The notes beneath the pieces were generated by a model, which was given only the letters and a program-made list of their open reading frames with translations, did not search any database and had not been told where the DNA came from. DNA of 64,000 bases from Fredinandcohnia humi (lineage in GTDB: Bacteria > Bacillota > Bacilli > Bacillales > Bacillaceae_L), in the NCBI RefSeq assembly GCF_001439915.1, contig NZ_LMBW01000002.1, positions 561,748 through 625,747 of the forward strand. The letters run 5' to 3'. Below, in pieces: positions 17,969-28,036 of this stretch; within the stretch, counting starts at the first letter, position 1; the number at the start of each line of letters is the position of its first letter. A program made the translations under genes and the position numbers.

Positions 17969-19867
17969 TTAGTGCACCCCCATTTCTTGTTGCAATTGAT
18001 GTAAAAACGCAAAGCAATCCGTCCCAATATGGATAAAATTGTTTATGCCGACGTTTCTAAAAAACACTTCATTTTCTTGTTTCCCAGCTATAAAAAGTCG
18101 AAGATCTGGGTTCGATTTTTTTAATTCACCGCATATATCCTTGACCATTTCTTTGTACGAGTCATCTGTTCCACAAATAATATAAGTTGTTAGATTCATA
18201 GCCCTTGCGCCTTCAATCACATCTTCTACTGTTCCATATCCATCGTTTTTCACGACCAGGAAGCCGCCCGCTTCAAAAAATCCTGAAATAAAATCAGCCC
18301 TAGGTTTATGTTCGGGTATCGGGCCCAAATTTAACAATCCAACTTTAGGTCGCTCTCCAGCAGTTTGCAGATATCTCTCAGATGCTTGTCGAAGTTGCTC
18401 AAAGCTTTCTGAAATTCTTACCGGTGATATTTTTTTGATTGAGATAGTTGCGTCTTTATTTTCATATACAGCTTTTGTTTTGGTGTAGCCGATTGGCTTT
18501 TCCTGGATATTTGCATACATATTCGTACCGACTATTTTATCTTTTCGATGGTTCACATTGTTTTGTCTTTCTTGTAAAACCGATAAGATACTTTCTTGAA
18601 CAGTACCTGCTTTCAACGCCTCAAGCATTCCGCCTTGGGATTCGATTTCGGTTAACAGCTCCCACGCTTTTTCTGCCAGTTCATTTGTCAATGTTTCTAC
18701 ATACCAAGAGCCTCCTGCGGGATCAATCACCTTATTTAGGAAGGATTCCTCACGAAGAATCGATTGTGTGTTTCTTGCAATTCTTCTTGAAAAAGAATCT
18801 GATTTCTTGATTGGTTCATCAAAGGCTGAAACATGAAGACTATCAATTCCGCCGACAATTGCAGAAAATGCTTCTATTGTCGAGCGCAACATATTGACAT
18901 ATGGGTCATGAATGGTTTTCGTAAATGCAGATGTTCTTGCATGGATGTGCATTTTAGAAGAATCTTCATTTCCACCATATGCTTCAATGATTGTCGTCCA
19001 AATAATTTTCGCAGCCCTTAGTTTGGCGATTTCCATAAAAATATTCGAGCCAATTGAAAAAGAAAAGGTCATGTGTTGTGCAATTTCACCAACAGAAAGC
19101 CCTCTTTCAAGGAGCTCGCTCATATATTCAATTCCAGTTCCAATTGTAAAAGCAAGTTCCTGAACCGCATTTGCTCCACCATTATGGTATGGATCACCTT
19201 TAACAAGGATTGTTCGTACATTTGGTTGATTTTTCAACACCCATTTTATTGATTCGGCTAATTGGTCATAGGCAGCTTCTGGTTTCATAGATAACTGCCC
19301 CTGTTCAACTAATATCGCAAGCGGATCCATTCCGATTGTACCTTGAATGGAATCTGTTTTTGCGTAAGATTTAATTAACGATAAAAATGATACTAAATCG
19401 GTTTGAGCGTCAATAAGTACAGGTGTATCGGACAGTGAGATTCCGTCAAATGCATTTGCGATATCTTCTTCGTTATGTAATGCTAAGCCCTTACCCGCGC
19501 TATTTTGCAGTTGCAATTTAAAATGAATCATCGTTTGACCAGTTTGAAGGGCTTCCTTAATTGCCTTGTTAAAATCAGCTGGAGTTTTTACGTCCATTTC
19601 CTGGCTAACATGCCATGGATTTTTTACATAGCCTGTTAGTTTTGAACCTCGCACCCTCGAACCCTCTCCAGGCATATCTTTTAAAAACGGTATTTGCTGA
19701 ATGTCTTCCTTTGTATAAATAGGTTTTAATGTGATCTTTTCATATGTTTTTTTATCTAATGTTTCAATAGGTTTTCCTTTTAATGATTTTTCGGCTTCCT
19801 GTTTCCATGTCTTGTAATCTATGGATGGGAAGGTCATATTCTGGTATTCTTTCGATTGCTTCGTCAC
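17969..19867 (-). CDS. mutA: Methylmalonyl-CoA mutase, small subunit
   Basis: 632 residues from a GTG at 19867 with GGGGGA 7 bp upstream; a GTG at 19900 lacks a box. Homologous to mutB over the barrel domain. The C-terminal domain ([12 protein letters not shown]) lacks the Asp-x-His-x-x-Gly motif, as expected for the non-catalytic subunit of the heterodimer. First gene of mutA-mutB-meaB. Confidence 0.94.
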   Translation of the reverse strand: MTKQSKEYQNMTFPSIDYKTWKQEAEKSLKGKPIETLDKKTYEKITLKPIYTKEDIQQIPFLKDMPGEGSRVRGSKLTGYVKNPWHVSQEMDVKTPADFNKAIKEALQTGQTMIHFKLQLQNSAGKGLALHNEEDIANAFDGISLSDTPVLIDAQTDLVSFLSLIKSYAKTDSIQGTIGMDPLAILVEQGQLSMKPEAAYDQLAESIKWVLKNQPNVRTILVKGDPYHNGGANAVQELAFTIGTGIEYMSELLERGLSVGEIAQHMTFSFSIGSNIFMEIAKLRAAKIIWTTIIEAYGGNEDSSKMHIHARTSAFTKTIHDPYVNMLRSTIEAFSAIVGGIDSLHVSAFDEPIKKSDSFSRRIARNTQSILREESFLNKVIDPAGGSWYVETLTNELAEKAWELLTEIESQGGMLEALKAGTVQESILSVLQERQNNVNHRKDKIVGTNMYANIQEKPIGYTKTKAVYENKDATISIKKISPVRISESFEQLRQASERYLQTAGERPKVGLLNLGPIPEHKPRADFISGFFEAGGFLVVKNDGYGTVEDVIEGARAMNLTTYIICGTDDSYKEMVKDICGELKKSNPDLRLFIAGKQENEVFFRNVGINNFIHIGTDCFAFLHQLQQEMGVH

Positions 19868-19910
19868 AAGGCTTCCCCCTTTTATCGAAATCGCTTTCAC
19901 CTATACATTA

Positions 19911-19939
19911 ATTTTAGTATATATAATGAGTTGTCGCAA
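19911..19939 (-). promoter_or_regulatory. Sigma-A type promoter of mutA-mutB-meaB
   Basis: On the minus strand TTGCGA and TAAAAT are 17 bp apart and end about 45 bp before the mutA start. Confidence 0.45.
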
Positions 19940-19991
19940 TGAATAGATGGAAGTTTAAAAGGGTGTTACGTGTCATGCTTTTGCAAATTTC

Positions 19992-20406
19992 GTGTTAGTG
20001 TGTACCTCTAGAACCAACTTGCGGTACATGCTCCTTCATATTTCACGTTAGCGTGTACCTCTAGATCCATCTTGCGGTACATGCTTCCTCATATTTCACG
20101 TTAGCGTGTACCTCTAGAATCGACTTGCGGTACATGCTTCCTCATATTTCACGTTAGCGTGTACCTCTAGATCCATCTTGCGGTACATGCTCCTTCTTAT
20201 TTCGAGCCAGCGTGTACCTCTAGAACCATCTTGTGGTACATGCTCCTTCATATTTCGTGCCAGCGTGTACCTCTAGAACCAACTTGCGGTACATGCTCCT
20301 TCATATTTCGAGCCAGCGTGTACCTCTAGAATCGACTTGCGGTACATGCTTCCTCATATTTCACGTTAGCGTGTACCGCTAGATCCATCTTGTGGTACAC
20401 GCTCCT
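19992..20406. repeat. Tandem array A, eight 53-bp palindromic units
   Basis: The word GTGTACC recurs at 20000, 20053, 20106, 20159, 20212, 20265, 20318 and 20371, an exact 53-bp period. Each unit carries an inverted repeat GCGTGTACC...GGTACATGC around a TCTAGA-containing loop; the last unit is perfect (GGTACACGC). Loop and spacer variants are reshuffled between units, such as AACCAACTTG, ATCCATCTTG and AATCGACTTG. It lies between the bkdB terminator and the mutA promoter. No ORF. Confidence 0.9.
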
Positions 20407-20451
20407 ATTGAAAACAGAGTAAGTAAGCCCCGTAAGAATTATACCCACAAG

Positions 20452-20477
20452 AAAAGACATTGCGAAGGGGCAATGTC
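20452..20477 (-). terminator. Terminator of the bkd operon
   Basis: Stem GACATTGC / GCAATGTC with a 6-base loop and a TTTT tract on the minus strand, starting just after the bkdB stop codon. Confidence 0.85.
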
Positions 20478-20478
20478 A

Positions 20479-21762
20479 TTAGTAAATAGCTGTATTTTCT
20501 TTTGAGGTATTCTCGATGATTTCCTTTACACGTGCTAGGAAGCGTCCGCACACAAGGCCATCCAATACACGATGATCAAGTGACATGCAAAGGTTCACCA
20601 TGTGACGCACGGCAATCATGCCATCGATGATAACTGGTCGTTGAACAATTGATTCAACCTGTAAAATAGCTGCCTGTGGATAATTAATAATCCCCATTGA
20701 CTGAACAGATCCAAATGAACCTGTGTTATTTACGGTGAAAGTACCACCCTGCATATCATCTGCTGCAAGTTTCCCAGCCCGCACTTTAACAGCGAGATCC
20801 GTGATTTCTCTTGCAATCCCTTTAATTGATTTCTCATCCGCGTTCTTAATCACCGGAACAAACAGTGCATCATCTGTAGCAACTGCAATCGAAATATTAA
20901 TATCCTTCTTCTGGATAATATTATCCCCTGCCCACATTGAATTAATTTGTGGGAACTCCTTTAATGCTTGGGCTACAGCTTTTACAAAAAATGCAAAGAA
21001 AGTAAGATTGAAGCCTTCCTTTTGCTTGAATTCATTCTTCATTGAATTTCTGTATTGAACCATATTGGTGGCATCCACTTCAACCATTGTCCATGCATGT
21101 GGAATCTCATGTTTACTGCGGAGCATGTTCGCCGCAATCGCTTTTCGAACACCTGTGACTGGTATTTCAACATCGCCAACTGATACAGGTACATTTGGTG
21201 CTTGGGATGGTTTAGAAGTGGATACACTTGTAGCCGGCTGATTTACAGCAGCTTGAGTCGCCACATTCTGAACATCCTGACCAGCAGTTGGAATCTGTCC
21301 AGATTCGATTAACTTCATAAGGTCTTTACGGGTAATTCTTCCGCCTGCACCTGTCCCTTGTACTAGTGCGAGATCAATCTGATGTTCCTGGGAAAGCTTA
21401 AGAACAGCAGGAGAATAGCGTAATTTTTTCGAAGTATCACTTTGTTCTGCGGCTATATTTGTTAGTTTCTCAGGAGCTTCTTCTTTTACATCTTCCTGAG
21501 GTGGCGCTTCAGTTTCACCTACAGCAGTTTCAATTACACAAATCACTTCACCAACCGCTAGGGTTTCTTCTTCTTCGGCAATTAGCTCTTTAATAACACC
21601 TGAAAAAGAGGAAGGTACCTCTGCATTTACTTTATCTGTCATTACTTCAGCTAAAGGATCATATTTGTTTACGGTATCCCCAACTGCTACAAGCCATTTA
21701 CTAATCGTACCCTCTGTAACACTTTCACCAAGTTGGGGCATGGTTATTTTTTCAGTTGCCAA
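20479..21762 (-). CDS. bkdB: Branched-chain 2-oxo acid dehydrogenase E2 (dihydrolipoyl acyltransferase)
   Basis: 427 residues. The N-terminal lipoyl domain holds Asp-Lys-Val-Asn-Ala (lipoylated Lys about residue 44). A peripheral-subunit binding domain is near residues 115-155 (Ser-Pro-Ala-Val-Leu-Lys-Leu), and the catalytic domain ends with Asp-His-Arg-Val-Leu-Asp-Gly. An Ala/Pro/Gln-rich linker joins them. It transfers branched acyl groups to CoA. Last gene of the operon, separated from bkdAB by a structured repeat. Confidence 0.94.
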   Translation of the reverse strand: MATEKITMPQLGESVTEGTISKWLVAVGDTVNKYDPLAEVMTDKVNAEVPSSFSGVIKELIAEEEETLAVGEVICVIETAVGETEAPPQEDVKEEAPEKLTNIAAEQSDTSKKLRYSPAVLKLSQEHQIDLALVQGTGAGGRITRKDLMKLIESGQIPTAGQDVQNVATQAAVNQPATSVSTSKPSQAPNVPVSVGDVEIPVTGVRKAIAANMLRSKHEIPHAWTMVEVDATNMVQYRNSMKNEFKQKEGFNLTFFAFFVKAVAQALKEFPQINSMWAGDNIIQKKDINISIAVATDDALFVPVIKNADEKSIKGIAREITDLAVKVRAGKLAADDMQGGTFTVNNTGSFGSVQSMGIINYPQAAILQVESIVQRPVIIDGMIAVRHMVNLCMSLDHRVLDGLVCGRFLARVKEIIENTSKENTAIY

Positions 21763-21791
21763 TCATAAAACCTCCTTTGTATCGCAATAAT

Positions 21792-21974
21792 ATCAAATGC
21801 GCCTTGGCGTATTTGCGCCCGAATTTTTTAGGCCCACACGATGTGGGTCACAAAGACGAAGACATCAGGACGTGGCGTTCTTAGTCTTTGATCCTAAGCT
21901 CGAAAAACTTCCCTTGAAAAATCGTGGCATCCGCCGGAGGCATTAACTTTATTCAGTCTCTATGAATAAAGTTA
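21792..21974 (-). repeat. Dispersed structured repeat, family 2, copy 1
   Basis: About 183 bp. It shares with the copies at 44.2 and 53.2 kb the opening TCAAATGCGCCTTGGCG, the middle GGCATCCGCCGGAGGC and the terminal hairpin ACTTTATTCA...TGAATAAAGT. An extra hairpin-rich insert is unique to this copy. The last three bases of the repeat form the bkdAB stop codon on the minus strand. Confidence 0.85.
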
Positions 21975-22955
21975 GAATTCAGCAAGCTCTCTCATTGCTT
22001 TTTCCACTTTATCCGGATTTACCATAAAGAATTTTTCCATCGTTGGTGCATATGGCATTGCTGGAACATCTGGCCCGGCAAGTCGCTTAATTGGGGCATC
22101 TAATTCGAATAGGCAATTTTCAGCAATAATGGCAGCAACTTCACCCATAATACTTCCTTCTTTATTATCTTCCGTTAACAATAAAACTTTACCCGTTTTT
22201 GAAGCTGCTTCAATAATGGCTTCTTTATCTAGCGGATAGACTGTTCTTAGGTCAAGGATATGTGCTTCGATCCCATCTTTCGCGAGACGCTCTGCAGCCT
22301 GCAAGGCAAAGTGGACACATAGTCCGTACGTAATAACTGTTATGTCCTCACCTTCGCGCTTCACATCAGCCTTCCCAATCGGCAATACATAATCGTCATC
22401 AGGTACTTCACCCTTGATTAAACGATAGGCCCGTTTATGTTCAAAGAATAATACCGGATCTTCATCACGAATAGCAGCCTTTAACAAGCCTTTTACATCA
22501 TAAGGAGTAGAAGGCATGACAATTTTTAAGCCAGGTTGATTTGCAAAAACAGCCTCTATAGATTGTGAGTGATAGAGCGCTCCATGTACTCCCCCGCCAT
22601 AGGGGGCTCTAATTGTGATTGGGCAATTCCAATCATTGTTTGAACGATATCGTATTTTAGCGGCTTCGGAAATAATTTGATTGACAGCAGGCATAATAAA
22701 ATCGGCAAATTGCATTTCCGCAATAGGTCTCATTCCGTACATGGCTGCACCTATTCCTACACCTGCAATAGCAGACTCAGCCAAAGGGGTATCCATTACG
22801 CGCTGCTCGCCGAATTGTTCAAAAAGTCCATTTGTGGCCTTAAATACTCCACCTTTTTTTCCTACGTCCTCTCCTAAAATAAAAACTTTAGGATCTCTTT
22901 CCATTTCTTCGCGAATTGCCATTGTGACGGCATCAATATATGAGATTACAGGCAT
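21972..22955 (-). CDS. bkdAB: Branched-chain 2-oxo acid dehydrogenase E1 beta subunit
   Basis: 327 residues, standard for the E1 beta family. Visible features include Leu-Gly-Glu-Asp-Val-Gly near residue 27, Glu-Ser-Ala-Ile-Ala-Gly near 60 and the C-terminal transketolase domain with Glu-Asp-Asn-Lys-Glu-Gly near 266. With bkdAA it decarboxylates branched 2-oxo acids using thiamine diphosphate. Its TAA stop is supplied by the repeat at 21792-21974, which suggests the repeat landed at, and replaced, the original 3' end. Confidence 0.94.
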   Translation of the reverse strand: MPVISYIDAVTMAIREEMERDPKVFILGEDVGKKGGVFKATNGLFEQFGEQRVMDTPLAESAIAGVGIGAAMYGMRPIAEMQFADFIMPAVNQIISEAAKIRYRSNNDWNCPITIRAPYGGGVHGALYHSQSIEAVFANQPGLKIVMPSTPYDVKGLLKAAIRDEDPVLFFEHKRAYRLIKGEVPDDDYVLPIGKADVKREGEDITVITYGLCVHFALQAAERLAKDGIEAHILDLRTVYPLDKEAIIEAASKTGKVLLLTEDNKEGSIMGEVAAIIAENCLFELDAPIKRLAGPDVPAMPYAPTMEKFFMVNPDKVEKAMRELAEF

Positions 22956-22974
22956 TCTTTTTCCCCCTTACTGT

Positions 22975-23964
22975 TTACGCGTATACATATTTTAGAGCAG
23001 ACTCTGGCTCTGCATATGGTGCATTTTCTGCATAATCTGTCGCTTCATTGACAAGTATTGCTATACGATCCTCAATTTCCTTTTCCTTTGCATCATTTAA
23101 AACTCCGGTTTCCTTTAAATAATTTGCAAATGAAAGAATGGGATCATTCTTTTTCGCTTCTGCCACTTCTTCCTGTTCACGATATGCACGATCATCATCA
23201 TCGGATGAGTGTGCAGTTAGACGATACGATAGGGTCTCCACTAATGTCGGGCCTTCCCCTCTACGCCCCCGATCCGCTGCTTCTTTAACTGCCTTATATA
23301 CTTCAAGCGGGTCATTTCCATCCACCGTCACACCTGGCATTCCATACCCAATTGCACGGTCGGAAATTTTTTCACATGCTACCTGCTTTTCATATGGAAC
23401 AGAAATTGCATATTGATTGTTTTCACACATGAAGATGACCGGAAGCTTATGAACGGCTGCAAAATTCGCGCCTTCATGGAAATCTCCCTGATTCGAAGAA
23501 CCTTCACCGAATGTCACAAATGTAACTAAATCCTTACCTTCCATTCTTCCACCCAGCGCCACACCCACTGCATGGGGAACCTGCGTTGTTACAGGAGAAG
23601 AACCCGTGACAATACGATTTTTCTTTTGTCCAAAGTGACCCGGCATTTGACGTCCACCTGAATTCGGGTCTTCTGCCTTAGCGAATCCAGACAGCATTAA
23701 TTCCTTCGCTGTCATTCCGAATGCTAGAACAACCCCCATATCGCGGTAGTATGGCAAAACATAATCTTTATCACGATCAAGTGCAAACGCTGCCCCTACC
23801 TGTGCTGCCTCTTGCCCTTGGCAGGAAATAACGAATGGAATTTTTCCCGCGCGGTTTAATAGCCACATTCTTTCATCTATTTTTCTAGCTAACAGCATTG
23901 TTTCATACATTTCAAGAACTGCATCATCACTTAACCCCAATGCTTGATGACGGTTTTCGGTCAT
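22975..23964 (-). CDS. bkdAA: Branched-chain 2-oxo acid dehydrogenase E1 alpha subunit
   Basis: 329 residues. Thiamine diphosphate binding motif Gly-Glu-Gly-Ser-Ser-Asn-Gln-Gly-Asp-Phe-His-Glu, ending in Asn-Asn, spans about residues 155-185. The phosphorylation-loop-like region Thr-Ala-His-Ser-Ser-Asp-Asp follows near 255. Pairs with bkdAB, 19 bp downstream. Confidence 0.94.
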   Translation of the reverse strand: MTENRHQALGLSDDAVLEMYETMLLARKIDERMWLLNRAGKIPFVISCQGQEAAQVGAAFALDRDKDYVLPYYRDMGVVLAFGMTAKELMLSGFAKAEDPNSGGRQMPGHFGQKKNRIVTGSSPVTTQVPHAVGVALGGRMEGKDLVTFVTFGEGSSNQGDFHEGANFAAVHKLPVIFMCENNQYAISVPYEKQVACEKISDRAIGYGMPGVTVDGNDPLEVYKAVKEAADRGRRGEGPTLVETLSYRLTAHSSDDDDRAYREQEEVAEAKKNDPILSFANYLKETGVLNDAKEKEIEDRIAILVNEATDYAENAPYAEPESALKYVYA

Positions 23965-24045
23965 GAAAATACCTCCCTAAAAAATCAAAATAAACGCTGG
24001 TAGGACAACCCCACCTATTAATAAAATAGTAAATGGGTGAAAAAC

Positions 24046-25467
24046 TTATGCGTGTATTGCCTTTCCATCTACGGCTAAAGCTGCTTCGCCAATTGCTTCA
24101 GATAAGGATGGATGCGGATGGATCGTATTGGCAATCTCCCATGAAGTCGCATCTAGTACTCTTGCTAAACCAGCCTCTGAGATCATATCTGTCACATGTG
24201 GCCCAATCATATGAACACCTAGTAAATCATCTGAAGACGCGTCAACAACAAGTTTTACAAACCCATCAGACTCACCAAAAACAAGTGCTTTTCCGATTGC
24301 TCTGAATGAAAACTTACCTATTTTGACTGTAAGTCCTTTTTCTTTTGCTTCCTGTTCAGTAAATCCAACACTTGCAATCTCGGGATTACTGTACACACAT
24401 TTTGAAACAAGCGAATAATCCATTGGTGAAGGATTTTTACCTGCAATATGCTCTACAGCAACAATTCCCTCGTGAGATGCTACATGCGCAAGCTGAAGAC
24501 CTCCGATACAATCGCCAATTGCATAAATATGGGATTCTTTTGTTTGGAAAAATTCATTTGTTGAAATAGTTCCTTTTTCCAAAACAATCTCTGTATTATC
24601 AAGACCAATGTTTTCAGTATTAGCCTGTCGACCGACAGATACAAGCACCTTTTCTGCAGAAAAAGATTTAGCTTCACCTTTATGCTCTGCTTGGATCGTA
24701 ATTCCTTCCCCTTTCTCAAGGGTCTCAGGTAACACCCGCGCACCCGTTACAATCTTTACGCCATTTTTCTTTAGCAAACGTTGCATTTCCTTCGTGATTT
24801 CATGATCCTCGGTTGGAAGAATTCGTTCAGCAAATTCCAGCACTGTCACCTCTACCCCAAAATCGTGAAGCATCGATGCCCATTCAATGCCAATCACCCC
24901 TCCTCCAACGATGATAATCGATTTAGGAAGACGATCCATTTGAAGGGCTTCATCAGAGGTTAAAACATATTCCCCATCGATTTCGAGTCCGGGTAATGAC
25001 CTTGGTCTAGACCCTGTTGCAATAATTACGTTTTTAGGAATCAGCATTTCATTTTCTTCACCATTGTTCATTTCAACTGAAATGGTTCCAGGTATGGGTG
25101 AAAAAATGGACGGACCTAAAATTCGTCCAAAGCCCTCAATTACATCAATTTTTCCTTGTTTCATTAAGTGCTGGACACCTTTATATAGCTGTTCAGTGAT
25201 TTTATTTTTTCGATCCTGTACTTTTAAAAAATCGAGTGAAACATCCTTTGTGATGATACCGAATTCTTCACTTCTTTTCGTTGTTGCATATACTTCAGCA
25301 CTTCTTAATAGAGCTTTACTTGGAATACAGCCTGCATGCAAACAGGTACCACCAAGCTTTCCCTTTTCAACAACTGCCACTTTCAGTCCAAGCTGCGAGG
25401 CACGAATGGCAGCGACATACCCACCGGTACCGCCTCCTAAAATAACTAAATCATATTCCTTTGACAT
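24046..25467 (-). CDS. lpdV: Dihydrolipoyl dehydrogenase (E3) of the branched-chain complex
   Basis: 473 residues. FAD motif Gly-Gly-Gly-Thr-Gly-Gly-Tyr near residue 11, redox disulfide Gly-Gly-Thr-Cys-Leu-His-Ala-Gly-Cys-Ile-Pro near residue 40, a second dinucleotide motif Gly-Gly-Gly-Val-Ile-Gly near 190 and the C-terminal His-Pro-His-Pro-Ser-Leu-Ser-Glu catalytic block. It reoxidises the lipoyl arm of bkdB using NAD. Dedicated to this operon by position. Confidence 0.94.
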   Translation of the reverse strand: MSKEYDLVILGGGTGGYVAAIRASQLGLKVAVVEKGKLGGTCLHAGCIPSKALLRSAEVYATTKRSEEFGIITKDVSLDFLKVQDRKNKITEQLYKGVQHLMKQGKIDVIEGFGRILGPSIFSPIPGTISVEMNNGEENEMLIPKNVIIATGSRPRSLPGLEIDGEYVLTSDEALQMDRLPKSIIIVGGGVIGIEWASMLHDFGVEVTVLEFAERILPTEDHEITKEMQRLLKKNGVKIVTGARVLPETLEKGEGITIQAEHKGEAKSFSAEKVLVSVGRQANTENIGLDNTEIVLEKGTISTNEFFQTKESHIYAIGDCIGGLQLAHVASHEGIVAVEHIAGKNPSPMDYSLVSKCVYSNPEIASVGFTEQEAKEKGLTVKIGKFSFRAIGKALVFGESDGFVKLVVDASSDDLLGVHMIGPHVTDMISEAGLARVLDATSWEIANTIHPHPSLSEAIGEAALAVDGKAIHA

Positions 25468-25492
25468 AATTTGTTCACCTTCTTAGCTCCAC

Positions 25493-26605
25493 TTATTTTA
25501 AGACTAGGGTTGATAGTTGTTTTCTCGGATATTCCTTTTCCTTCTCTTCCCCGCGCAGTACACGTAATGCACCCTCCGCTAATGCCTGCAACTCATTTTC
25601 ACCAGGCTGAATGATGACATCTGCTATCCAATTAACATGATTGGAAATTTCGGAGATAAATTCATTTCCATAGGCTAATCCACCGGTTAATATGATCGCA
25701 TCAACCCGCCCTGATAAGGCTGCACTTGCTGCACCTATTTCTTTGGCAATTTGGTAGGCCATTGCCTTGTAAACTAATCTCGCCCTTTCGTCTCCTTTTT
25801 CAATCATTCTTTCGACTTCAACTGCATCATTTGTACCGAGATATCCCACTAAACCGCCTTGGCCAACAAGTTTTTTCATGATTTCTTCACGGAAATACTG
25901 TCCAGAAAAACAAAGGTCGATTAAATCCCCTGCAGGTACTGTCCCGGCTCGTTCTGGGCTAAATGGTCCGTCACCATGCAACCCATTATTTACGTCCACT
26001 ACTTTTCCACGCTTATGGACGCCGACTGTAATTCCACCGCCCATATGGGTAACGATTAAATTCAATTCTTCATAGTTTTTCGAAAGATCCTTTGCAACCC
26101 TTCTCGCTACTGCCTTTTGATTTAAAGCATGAAAAATGCTCCTTCTTTCAATCAAATCAAATCCTGATATTCGAGCAATAGGTTCAAGTTCATCAACAAC
26201 AACGGGATCGACGATATATGGCGGAATATTTAACCCAGATGCAATTTCATACGCTAAAATACCTCCAAGATTCGAAGCATGCTGCCCTGCATAACCAATT
26301 CTCAAATCATGAAGCATATCCTCGTTTACTTTGTAGGTTCCGCCTTGTATCGGCTTTAACAACCCACCTCTGCCGCAAACTGCGCTCAATTTTGAAATAT
26401 TAATGCCTTCATTATCTAAGTTTTTCAGAATCGTTGTTTTCCGAAATTCATATTGATCGATAATATTGTCATATACATTTAATTCATATCGATCGTGTCG
26501 AATTGTCTTCTCAAAAATAGAACGTTCATTATCATAGACACCGATTTTCGTTGATGTTGATCCTGGATTGATAACAAGAATCCGATATTCTTTGTCTTGC
26601 AACAT
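25493..26605 (-). CDS. buk: Butyrate kinase (branched-chain)
   Basis: 370 residues of the acetate/butyrate kinase family: Asn-Pro-Gly-Ser-Thr-Ser-Thr-Lys near residue 14 and the Thr-His-Met-Gly-Gly-Gly-Ile phosphate loop near residue 185. With ptb it turns branched acyl-CoA into the free acid and makes ATP, or runs in reverse to activate acids. A family-1 repeat separates it from bcd. Confidence 0.94.
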   Translation of the reverse strand: MLQDKEYRILVINPGSTSTKIGVYDNERSIFEKTIRHDRYELNVYDNIIDQYEFRKTTILKNLDNEGINISKLSAVCGRGGLLKPIQGGTYKVNEDMLHDLRIGYAGQHASNLGGILAYEIASGLNIPPYIVDPVVVDELEPIARISGFDLIERRSIFHALNQKAVARRVAKDLSKNYEELNLIVTHMGGGITVGVHKRGKVVDVNNGLHGDGPFSPERAGTVPAGDLIDLCFSGQYFREEIMKKLVGQGGLVGYLGTNDAVEVERMIEKGDERARLVYKAMAYQIAKEIGAASAALSGRVDAIILTGGLAYGNEFISEISNHVNWIADVIIQPGENELQALAEGALRVLRGEEKEKEYPRKQLSTLVLK

Positions 26606-26725
26606 TGAAACCTCCAGTACGTAAATGCAGTCCTACGGTTGCTATTACATTTCTTGGTGATTCATATAAAGGTAAAATGGAGGAAAAGCCTAATCCTTCC
26701 TTCCCCCAAAATCGGCCCAGTTTTT

Positions 26726-26901
26726 ACGTCTAGCTCCAGGCACCATCGGCTCTCTGGTCTAAGCTAATCGCTTCGGAAGGTAAATTGCACCTTCTGTCAG
26801 CGCTTATCTTATGCTTGTCGCCTCTGCTAGGACGGCAAGGATTCCAGCGTTAGGCACAGGACGTGCCTGCCCTTAGCTGGAATTGGAGTGCCTTGCGCAT
26901 T
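26726..26901 (+). repeat. Dispersed structured repeat, family 1, copy A
   Basis: About 175 bp, very similar to the copy at 48655-48827. Outer arms CAGGCACC...AGTGCCTTG pair. Internal hairpins are GAAGGT/ACCTTC and GGCAC-AGGAC-GTGCC. It lies between bcd (stop at 26904) and buk (start at 26605) inside the bkd operon. No ORF. Confidence 0.88.
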
Positions 26902-26903
26902 TC

Positions 26904-28001
26904 TTACTTTCTCCGACTTAAAATGTGGTGCCCATTTTGTAAGAATTGGCTTCTTGAATTTCTCATTCTTTCGATGCGTTCTTCTGCCAAACGATCTGCA
27001 GCCTGGTAGGTTGGAATGCCGTCTCTTTTTGCGATTTCAATTACTTTTTCAATTGTGTCGTAAAGTGATTCAACCTTCTTAAGAGCACGCTCTTGATTAT
27101 ACCCATATAATTCATCCGCAACATTGATCACTCCGCCCGCATTAATCACATAGTCTGGAGCGTAGACAATCCCTAATTCATGTATCACGTCACCATGACG
27201 TGGTTCTTTTAGCTGATTGTTTGCAGAACCAGCAATGACTTTTGCCTTTAACAGTGGAATTGTTTCATCATTTACAGTTGCACCTAGTGCGCAAGGTGCA
27301 TATATGTCACATTCCACACCATAAATGTCGTTAGGGTCCACTGCCTTTGCACCGAAATCTCTGACAGCGCGGTCCACTGCCTCTTTATTAATATCAGTTA
27401 CAATTAAATTTGCACCTTCTTCATGAAGGTATTTGCAAAGTGTGTAGGCTACATTTCCAACGCCTTGAACAGCTACAGTCTTTCCTTCAAGCGAATCCGA
27501 ACCAAATGCCTCTTTGGCTGCGGCTTTCATTCCGCGGTATACACCAAATGCGGTTACTGGAGAAGGGTTTCCAGATGATCCAAACGCTGGTGATATTCCC
27601 GTTACAAAATCGGTTTCTTCGTGGATAATATCCATATCTGCAACAGTCGTACCCACATCTTCAGCTGTAATATAACGTCCGTTAAGACCTTGAATATAGC
27701 GTCCAAACGCACGGAACATTTCTTCATTTTTATCTTTACGAGGGTCTCCGATAATAACCGTTTTCCCTCCCCCAAGATTTAATCCAGCAGCTGCATTTTT
27801 ATATGTCATCCCTTTTGCAAGTCTTAATGCATCCTCAATTGCTGCTTCCTCTGAAGCATATGTCCACATACGGGTGCCGCCAAGTGCCGGTCCTAATGTT
27901 GTATCATGAATGGCGATAATCGCCTTTAAACCTGATTGTTTGTCCTGACAAAATACTAATTGCTCATAATCATATTTCTTCATGTAAGTAAAGATTTCCA
28001 T
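26904..28001 (-). CDS. bcd: Leucine/branched-chain amino acid dehydrogenase
   Basis: 365 residues, nearly the length of B. subtilis Bcd. Substrate motif Gly-Gly-Thr-Arg-Met near residue 42, catalytic Lys in Leu-Gly-Gly-Gly-Lys-Thr near residue 80, NAD fold Val-Gly-Asn-Val-Ala near residue 181. It deaminates Leu, Ile and Val to the 2-oxo acids used by the E1-E2-E3 complex downstream. Confidence 0.96.
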   Translation of the reverse strand: MEIFTYMKKYDYEQLVFCQDKQSGLKAIIAIHDTTLGPALGGTRMWTYASEEAAIEDALRLAKGMTYKNAAAGLNLGGGKTVIIGDPRKDKNEEMFRAFGRYIQGLNGRYITAEDVGTTVADMDIIHEETDFVTGISPAFGSSGNPSPVTAFGVYRGMKAAAKEAFGSDSLEGKTVAVQGVGNVAYTLCKYLHEEGANLIVTDINKEAVDRAVRDFGAKAVDPNDIYGVECDIYAPCALGATVNDETIPLLKAKVIAGSANNQLKEPRHGDVIHELGIVYAPDYVINAGGVINVADELYGYNQERALKKVESLYDTIEKVIEIAKRDGIPTYQAADRLAEERIERMRNSRSQFLQNGHHILSRRK

Positions 28002-28036
28002 TTTGTAAGATCCTCCCCAAGATTGACAATAGTTGA

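Noticed and set aside
19992-20406. CRISPR array
   Set aside because: Units are contiguous with no unique spacers between them and no cas genes nearby.
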